Shown: piece by piece, positions 31,190 through 37,700 of the stretch
Layout: the number at the start of each line of letters is the position of its first letter
Numbering within the stretch: position 1 is the first letter of the stretch
Origin: Didymodactylos carnosus
Lineage: Eukaryota > Rotifera > Eurotatoria > Philodinida > Philodinidae
Reading direction: 5' to 3'
Length of the DNA stretch: 37,700 bases
Assembly (NCBI GenBank): GCA_905250885.1
Contig: CAJNOQ010001000.1
Coordinates: 1 to 37,700 of the forward strand
The notes under the pieces: model-generated
Seen by the model: only the letters and a program-made list of their open reading frames with translations
Told to the model about the DNA's origin: nothing
The model's database searches: none
Made by a program: the position numbers and the translations under genes

Positions 31190-31830
31190 TATCGAACGAT
31201 ATCGCTAGCTAACTCAATATACTACCCGATATAGCTAGCTAGCAATTCAAATCAGATTATTTACTATCAGGCGATATAGCTAGCTAACACGATACATTAC
31301 TATGTATACCTAGCTAACTCAATATCATTGATCATATATCTAGCTAGCCCGATATATTATTCGATATATTGATGGTCGGATTACTCACTTTTTTGTTTTG
31401 CAACCACTGTACCTATATATGTGTTACATATACTTTGCAAATTTACAAAGTTTTTATTCATATTAAGTCATTATATTGAGAATAATAGACCAATATATTA
31501 GGGAATATTGTTTTCTGTAATATATTACAGAAAGCAGGATGTCTGTATACAGACAGGCCGGAATGCAATGTGGACAGCATCCTTCATGCTGTCGATACAT
31601 GAGTCAATATATCTAATTTTATGCTAGTGGCACAGCGGTATCAGACACTGTCCACAATATATCGGGCGATAATTGATCAATATATCGACTATACTCCGAT
31701 CAGTGTTTTTCGTCAACCCGATATATCGGGTACGATATCTAGTCACTAGCTATCATACCCGGTATAGCTAGCTAACTCAATAAAAGTGGTACGGATAACT
31801 AGCTACCACAAGCCGACACTGCCCGATAAC
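31190..31830. repeat. Cluster of TAGCTAGC / CGATATATCG self-complementary motifs
   Basis: CGATATAGCTAGCTAACTCA-type units recur at about 31196, 31231, 31277, 31312, 31335 and again near 31710-31830, with spacings of ~25-45 bp. Between them is a ~180-bp stretch with hairpins (TTTCTGTAATATATTACAGAAA near 31512; TGTCTGTATACAGACA near 31540). It is not a simple satellite: the motif repeats, the spacers do not. Confidence 0.7.
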
Positions 31831-31880
31831 ATATTTTTATAGCTAAATATTCTCAAAGGAATTTTTTCGTTTAGGTGTTA

Positions 31881-31968
31881 GTATTCTAAACTAACACTAC
31901 CGAGAAATACAAAATTAATTTTGTACGAATAGAGATTCGAACATACGAACTTAGCTTTGCAGTAAACT
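31881..31968 (-). mobile_element. Second copy of the SINE-like element of 14735-14872 (distal part)
   Basis: It matches about 14785-14872 at ~87%, including the GTTCGAATCTC B box on the minus strand. A ~48-bp match to the other end of that element (CAGAATACAAGCGG then AAAAAATAT) lies at 30418-30465, so the copy may have been split by ~1.4 kb. Confidence 0.6.
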
Positions 31969-32119
31969 GTAATTTTGATTTTCAGACCCAATTCTAATAT
32001 AATAAATTGATGTGTCATCGAATATTAAGAATACTGCCATTAGATTCATTCTTGAGCATTTCATTATTTTCAGAGCGAAGAAGAGATCGGTCTGATATGT
32101 GAACATCTGCAATTACATA

Positions 32120-32205
32120 ATATCTAGATATTCAGATATTCTGATATTCAGATATTCTGATATTCAAATGTTTAGATATTATATATTCTGATGTTAAGAT
32201 CTTCA
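32120..32205. repeat. AGATATTC/TGATATTC short-period repeat
   Basis: AGATATTCAGATATTCTGAT and variants repeat with a period of ~8 bp for ~85 bp, then decay. Confidence 0.8.
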
Positions 32206-32649
32206 GGTATCTTCCTGTTTTCTTTCAGGGGGCCAATATCAGAGAGGGGCTCACTCTCATCTCCCCTTTCATCTTCCCTTTTCTCCATTTCCATGCATAT
32301 TTTCAATTCATACTGGAAAAACCAAGCTTTTGTGCTTTTCTACCTTCTCAGAAAAATACACATTTCGAATATATGCTAGAAAAGTAAGCTTTTCTCCTTT
32401 TCTTTAGCCATGATTGTATGTCGATTTGTTTTCTACACTTTTGGAGACCGGTCTGAATATTTAAAGATCTCAATATCTAATAATCTTTCCTCAAAAAATC
32501 ATCAGTTTTTCCAAAAATCATAATTGTGAAAATCCGACTCTACTGGCAGTTTGATCTCATCGATCATGCTGAATCTCGTGCGATATTTATTTTTAGAAAA
32601 ATTTTTAAAAATCTACCGAAAAGCCGGTTTTACGAAAATTAGGGTTTTC
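32206..32649. other. Intergenic DNA; no gene seen
   Basis: C/T-rich on the plus strand near 32245-32295. Two AAGCTTTT/AGAAAAGTAAGC-like strings near 32325 and 32375 are weak direct repeats. Nothing coding is supported. Confidence 0.3.
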
Positions 32650-32955
32650 AGGGTGTTTTCACCTAATACTAAAAAATTCACTGTTCACTCAAAAAGCATT
32701 AGAACGAGTTCAAAACTTCAGAATGTAGAGTATTTAAGCTATTCTATATCTTGTTTATAGGAGATCTAGAAATAAATTTTAAAAAACCCTAAGGTTTGCA
32801 AAAAGGTTTCTGGTAAATCTATTAACAAAAATATGCTTTTGGATGTCTTCGATCTTATAATCACGTCTAGCTGACAACATTAATCATATCCTGAAGTTTT
32901 GAACTCATTCTGATGCTTTTTGAGTGAATAGTGAAGTTTTTAATATTAGGTATAC
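32650..32955. mobile_element. Foldback element, arms about 32658-32722 and 32894-32953
   Basis: CACCTAATACTAAAAA pairs with TTTTTAATATTAGGT at the outside, and GAGTTCAAAACTTCAG with CTGAAGTTTTGAACTC inside. The loop is ~170 bp. Confidence 0.8.
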
Positions 32956-33085
32956 GACTACTAACGAGACACGAGACTACGAGACTATACCCGGGTACGA
33001 GACACGAGACTATACCCGGGTATGAGAGCGAGTATACGAGAACCCCGGTCTCGCTCTCGGTCTCGTTACATACCCAGGTGTAACT
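32956..33085. repeat. CGAGAC and TACCCGGGTA motif cluster
   Basis: CGAGACACGAGACTA and TATACCCGGGTA each occur at least twice; CTCGCTCTCGGTCTCG continues the series on the opposite strand. The palindrome TACCCGGGTA recurs at 32988-32997 and 33014-33022. Confidence 0.7.
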
Positions 33086-33883
33086 CTCATGTAGAGAAAA
33101 CGCTGTATAAAATACTCAATTTCAGAACTTGTTGGAAAATGCCTATAACTTTTTGATGCAAGATTATATAGAGTTGTGCGAGGTCTTATTTTGATCAGAA
33201 AAGTTTGCTCTACAAATCTGTGTGTCCAGAAAAAATTTAATTGCATAAGTATCCAGGAACAAACTATTATTTGAAGACCGGGTTTTTCGAGGCTCCTAGA
33301 AAACTTGCTCAAAATCCGCCAAAAGTCACTTTTGTAACCAAAAGCGATACAGATTCTGAAAGTAGATACTTCAGGCCATCTTTCCATGTACGTATCTCAA
33401 AATTGATTTTTTGAATAAAAATCACCATTTCTGAGGAGGACGAGCCTTAAACATCCGTGAGATGTGCTTTTAATATCAACGTCTGTTGTAAAAAAGATTC
33501 GAAAAAAATGTCAAGTTTTCTTTTCTTTTCTACACATTCTGAAATTTTTATGTCATACTGTAGACCTAGCAAAATAGCGCGTATTTTACAATAAAATATT
33601 GGATTTGATAAGTCACTCAGAAATGACTTGTAATCATTTAACTTCAAACACGATTTAATCATAACTCCTTATGGCATGATATTTATAGTCTTTCTTTATA
33701 AAAGAAGTAGAAATTGCGTGGATTATCGTTGAACATTTTCTTATCGTTGAATTTATCGAAACGTTTATAAACAAATTTACTTTGGTTTTTAGTTTAAGGT
33801 TTACTTGCCTAAATGACAAAAGCGAAATTTCAGCGACGCGTTAGTATACAATGAACGTGCGATCAGATAATTCATAGGGTTTA
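33086..33883. other. Intergenic DNA with a diverged remnant of the shared MITE core
   Basis: 33133-33215 (CTATAACTTTTTGATGCAAG, then TAGAGTTGTGCGAGGTCTTA, then TTTGATCAGAAA) is a distant relative of the core at 14990-15050. The remaining frames (33010-33387 minus, 33447-33662 minus) show no domain. Confidence 0.4.
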
Positions 33884-34150
33884 TTAACACTAGAACGTCC
33901 GGAAATTTTCATAACCTAAAACGCCCAAAGCGGCCATTTTGACCGTTACTGTTTTCTTTTATAAATTTTATACTTAAAAATGGTTCTGAATTAAAAAATG
34001 AATTAAAAATTCTACAAAAAATAATTTTTGTGAGACAAATTAAAAGTTATGACATAATTTATTTTTAAATAAATTGTATGCAGTTTGTTTTATTAAGGAT
34101 AAAAATCACAAAACGGTCAAAATGACCCGCTACGCGCGTTCTAGTGTTAA
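33884..34150. mobile_element. piggyBac-like MITE flanked by TTAA (259 bp)
   Basis: TTAA at 33884-33887 and 34147-34150 flanks the terminal inverted repeat CACTAGAACG. Subterminal CGGTCAAAATGACC-type strings occur on both sides. Its ends differ from the 15475 element (CCCTAGTACT), so it is a second family. Confidence 0.8.
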
Positions 34151-36230
34151 CAGAATCCACATTGTTTCGATAATACCGGACGTTTCTGAAGGATATTGTA
34201 AAAGTTTTCTGAGTCTTAAAGTCTACGGTAATTTAATGTTGGTATCTTTCACATGAGCTTTTCTCAAATAATAAAAACTTTAGTCAATATGTAACTGAAT
34301 GCGAACATAGACAATCAAGTTTCCTCTACATGATGCAATCAATCTTCAATAAAGGAAAATGAAACGTCTCTCAACTGTTGTATTCAACTAACTTATATGC
34401 AAAAAGTGTACGATTGAATCCAGAATAACTTCTTTTTCTATTTTTGTGAAAAATATCAACTACAAAAAATGACCATCGTGCAACGGTGAACACTTTCTTC
34501 TCTAACACAGCCATTTCAAGATGTTTCCGTCATACTGTTTCAAATGTATCTTCAAGAATCTGTACAAATAAAAAAGTTTTTTTTTCTTATATCGGTTTCG
34601 ATAACCTATTAAAATTCGAAACTGATGCATGCCTACTTCTAGGAGTTAGAAGGATCAAAATGGAGTTGTCTGTCTGCAAGGTAAATTTCTCTCTGAACTG
34701 GTCGCAGTTATAGAGCGCGCCTTGTTCTAAATGAAAATGGATGGACACTTTCTTAAAAAATCATTCGAATTGATTTGTGTCTTCATAACATTAAGTCAAA
34801 ACTCTAAAAAAAGCGTTTTTACTGATTAACGGAATGCAGTTTTTCCAGCAAAGGAAAAGAAGTTCAGAAGTCATCTCAGATGATTTTTAGATTTATAGCT
34901 TTTAACTTTTATACAAAAAAGAAATTCATCAGCCACATTAGGCTGTTTCTTTTTCGAAGACAGTTAAAGCTATCCGTCTATATAAGAATTCAGGATCAAT
35001 GTTTACTTCAAAATTCAATTTTCTGAGAGCAAGTGTCCTCTTAAACAAACCCTCTAGCTCTTGAAGAAGGATTAAAAAATTAAGGATTATTCATACTTTC
35101 TGGATAAACACTCAAAATGCGATAAAAAATATGTAAAAACCAAAGTATATTCCTTGTTTCAAGATTCATCTAACTGTGTAAGCGGACTGATCCGAAGAAC
35201 ACGATCATGACAGCACATAGAAAGCTATTAAACTATTTGAATAGCTCAAACAGAGATGTAAAAAAACTTTCATGTCCAAATCTTTCTATCCAATGATGAA
35301 TGCAAAACGAAAGCGGTGGTGATTGACTTCTCCATCAGTCATACAAGTAAGATGGATTAAGCATATCATGGAAACAAACATCTCAAAGTAAGCAAATTTA
35401 AAGATTAAAATGAGTCAAAGAACACTAAGAGCAAAATGACAAACAGTTTTTATAAGATTATTTCTAATATAGTTCCTCAGTATAAGAGAGCATAAATACA
35501 TTTTTTCAAATAGTCAGATTTTTCTTCTCCGTATTCAATTTCTTATTCTTTGCTTCTGTTTGCTTTTCATTCAACAGTAAAAAGAAAATAATTTATGTCA
35601 ATATCAACAGATCCTATATTAAAGCGGAAAAAGAAAACATGATTATTTTTATATTTTAATATTATACGTCATAGTTCCTCCTCTTCATTCACACGCTCTT
35701 CAGCTCAATCCTTTTGCAATCTCAGGTAGTGAAATGACTAAAAAAAGGAACAATTTTGAAAATATCAGTGGAAATTTTGAATATTTCTTTTCCTTGACTA
35801 TTTTACTTATACTGTAATTATGTGCTTCTCTAACGACGTAGTTCTTTTTCTAAATATAAGACAGATTAACAAATCTAGCTTTTCGTTCTCTACAATACTT
35901 TTACAAACTTTAATTTTATAAGGTTAGTCAAAGCACTACTCGTTCGACATGAGTCATACGTTTTGTATGAAGTAAGATGCCGGAAATTCGAAGCTTCAGC
36001 AAAGCAGATGACTAAATATTCCAAGATGTCTGCTCTTCGAGTCCATACTTTTTGTCCAATATCAAAAAAGTTTCTAATAGTTTTCGAAGAAACTTTCTTA
36101 AAAGTCTAGCCTACTGATTATTTTGGAATTCTGATATTTCATCAGTAAAATGCCACGATCAGAAGAGATTCTAATGACACTAATTTGTAGCAAATATTTG
36201 GGGATTAGAATGAGACAATAGCCGGCTCTG
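34151..36230. other. Long AT-rich stretch; nothing recognised
   Basis: No coding-like frame, inverted repeat or RNA gene could be supported on either strand. Short frames (e.g. 34486-34713) show no domain. Confidence 0.4.
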
Positions 36231-36837
36231 ACGAGGGAGGTCCACCAACTGGAAAATCGCTTTTGAGACGAAACCTAGTGGGTGATAGGTAAGCGACCTT
36301 GCTGATTCCAAATATCGACATGAGACGAGCAGTTAGGCCTCCAAAGATCCGTTTTCTGGAAAATCAGTTTTTCAGAAACTCTAAAACGTAACCAAAACCT
36401 TTCTTGATAAGTTCTGATTGTAGTCAGCGCATTTCTGATTAAAATGAAACATCTGCCAGCTCTACATGATCTTTCTTTATATAGTTATACAATTTACAAG
36501 ACAAGCCCTAAATGTTGATTGTTAGCTCAAGCCTATAGAAATAAAGAAAAATTAACTTAGGGTTTATCTTGTAAACTCTATAACTTTGCAAAGAAAGGTC
36601 ATATAGAGCTGGGAGATGTCTCATTTTAATCAGAAATTTGCGGACTACAATCATGCCTCATTAAGAAAGGTTTTGGTTACTCTTTAGAGTTTCTGAAAAA
36701 CTGGTTTTCCAGAAAACGGATCTTTGGAGGCTTAAATACCTGTCTCATGTCGATATTCGGAATCAGCATGGTCGATTACCTATTACCCACTAGGTTTCGT
36801 CTCAAAAGTGATTTTCAAGTTGGTAAATCTCCCTCGT
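36231..36837. mobile_element. Palindromic MITE, ACGAGGGA-terminus family, copy 3
   Basis: Ends are ACGAGGGAGGTCC and ATCTCCCTCGT. Arms pair through CCTAGTGGGTGATAGGTAA, then GATCCGTTTTCTGGAAAA, then the core (CTTTGCAAAGAAAGGTCATA, then GATGTCTCATTTTAATCAG), meeting near 36530. It is ~85% self-complementary. No coding sequence. Confidence 0.85.
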
Positions 36838-36989
36838 GAGTGATACTTTGATCAAAAGGTGATTTTTGGCATGATTTTTAGCAACATCTAGCTCTTACCG
36901 TAGTAGAAAGTCTGCTTAAATTTTGTATCTCTGCTCCAGCAGACATTTCGCATAGTCTCTTTGAATATTTTCTCTTACCCCCCGCGAAG
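36838..36989. other. Short intergenic gap; nothing seen
   Basis: AT-rich spacer between the MITE and the AAGATC motif cluster. Confidence 0.3.
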
Positions 36990-37225
36990 AATCTTGAAAC
37001 ATGATCTTGTAGGGTCATACAAGATCTTGTAAGATCATATTACAAGATACCATAAGATTTCACAAGATCTTATAGGATCATATGGAATCTTACAAGATTT
37101 TACAAGATTTTCGTAGCAACAAAATCTTTGAAGACCTTGTGAAAAGATTTTGTATGATCGTCCAAGAAGTGACAAGATCCTATAAGACTTCATAAGATCA
37201 TATAAAAATTCTTCAGAGCTTACAA
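36990..37225. repeat. Cluster of (A)CAAGATC / AAGATCTT motifs
   Basis: ACAAGAT(C/T) or its complement appears more than a dozen times in ~230 bp, e.g. ACAAGATCTTGTAAGATCAT near 37020. Spacing is irregular, so this is a motif cloud rather than a tandem array. Confidence 0.75.
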
Positions 37226-37434
37226 GATTATGTCTCTGATTCTATCCTATAGATTCCCTGTAGACGCCTTTTAAAAAAATTCTGTTCTTTTCACAAGATT
37301 TTCGAGTAAAGGAAGGACTCTCCCGTCCTTTGGAACATATCTAACCACGTTTCTTATAGCCATAATCTTCGAGGCATAGCTTGTAGAAAAGAATATAAAC
37401 TAATTCCGGATATCTTCCCATTTTTTATTCCCAA

Positions 37435-37482
37435 TTTATATATATATCCGATGTGTATATAGGGTGTGTATATATGTGTGCT
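37435..37482. repeat. TA/TG-rich microsatellite-like stretch
   Basis: TATATATATCCGATGTGTAT followed by GTGTGTATATATGTGTG. Low complexity. Confidence 0.7.
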
Positions 37483-37549
37483 TCTAAGACTGATTTTAAA
37501 AGAATGCTCTTAAACTGATCATTTTTTTATATATTTAACAAATCTAAAT

Positions 37550-37670
37550 TACCGGGCTCATTTCTCGCTTCTGTGAAGATAATTGTTTTCTTTTTTGAAC
37601 CGGGCTCATTTCCATCTTTTTTTTGTTAGTTAAAGCAACCGGGATCAATTCTCTCTTTTTTTCCGGGCTC
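37550..37670 (+). repeat. Degenerate CCGGGCTCA repeat, four copies, running to the window edge
   Basis: ACCGGGCTCATTTCTC, ACCGGGCTCATTTCC, ACCGGGATCAATTCTC and CCGGGCTCAAAAC occur at about 37552, 37601, 37638 and 37662, separated by T-rich spacers of 10-35 bp. Probably the arm of a further element outside the window. Confidence 0.7.
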
Positions 37671-37700
37671 AAAACTTATTTTATCCAATTAATGATTGTT

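Noticed and set aside
31625-31660. Possible tRNA A-box (TAGTGGCACAGCGGTATC)
   Set aside because: No B box or cloverleaf can be built downstream.
33010-33387. 125-codon minus-strand frame
   Set aside because: It spans the CGAGAC motif cluster and a diverged MITE core; no domain.

Overview
The window looks like nuclear DNA from a small metazoan, most likely a bdelloid rotifer. This is inferred from strongly AT-rich intergenic DNA, GT-AG introns with weak pyrimidine tracts ending TTTAG or TATAG, A/T-ending codon use, and a small alpha/beta protein that resembles a domain I associate with bdelloid gene families. Only three genes look intact. All three are spliced and together they supply about 2.4 kb of coding sequence. 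Most of the rest is foldback (palindromic) non-autonomous elements, SINE-like insertions and decayed gene fragments.

Layout. 1-8159 (+): a CREB/ATF-type bZIP transcription factor in three exons (1316-1528, 4545-4890, 7786-8159; 310 aa). Its two ~3 kb introns hold at least six inverted-repeat elements, and its first exon sits in the spacer of a near-perfect 288-bp inverted repeat. 8160-10050: T-rich 3' flank. 10050-13690: a GTCG-rich foldback, an antisense decayed copy of the end of bZIP exon 2, an armadillo/HEAT-like exon (-) carrying a stop and cut by a ~970-bp palindromic element, and a second unidentified pseudogene (-). 14098-16225: a long foldback with an SINE-like insertion and a clean 11-bp target duplication, a solo arm of another foldback family, a piggyBac-like MITE flanked by TTAA, and a small orphan reading frame.

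16831-18020 (-): a two-exon gene for a 330-aa, Pro/Arg/Lys-rich, probably nuclear protein of unknown function. 18360-27300: mostly foldback elements, including a cloud of GGAGTACTCC motifs, with gene remnants of low confidence. 27531-28512 (-): a decayed pseudogene readable over roughly 300 codons, next to a tRNA-like SINE. 29516-30154 (+): a two-exon gene for a 160-aa small alpha/beta protein. 30418-37700: foldbacks, a TAGCTAGC motif cluster, a second piggyBac-like MITE, a third copy of a palindromic family, an AAGATC motif cluster and a CCGGGCTCA repeat at the window edge.

The three intact genes show no sign of a shared pathway. The main interest is the repeat landscape: about twenty distinct foldbacks in 38 kb, several sharing a terminal ACGAGGGA motif, several filled with short self-complementary motifs, and several catching insertion or repair events that can be read from internal comparison alone.
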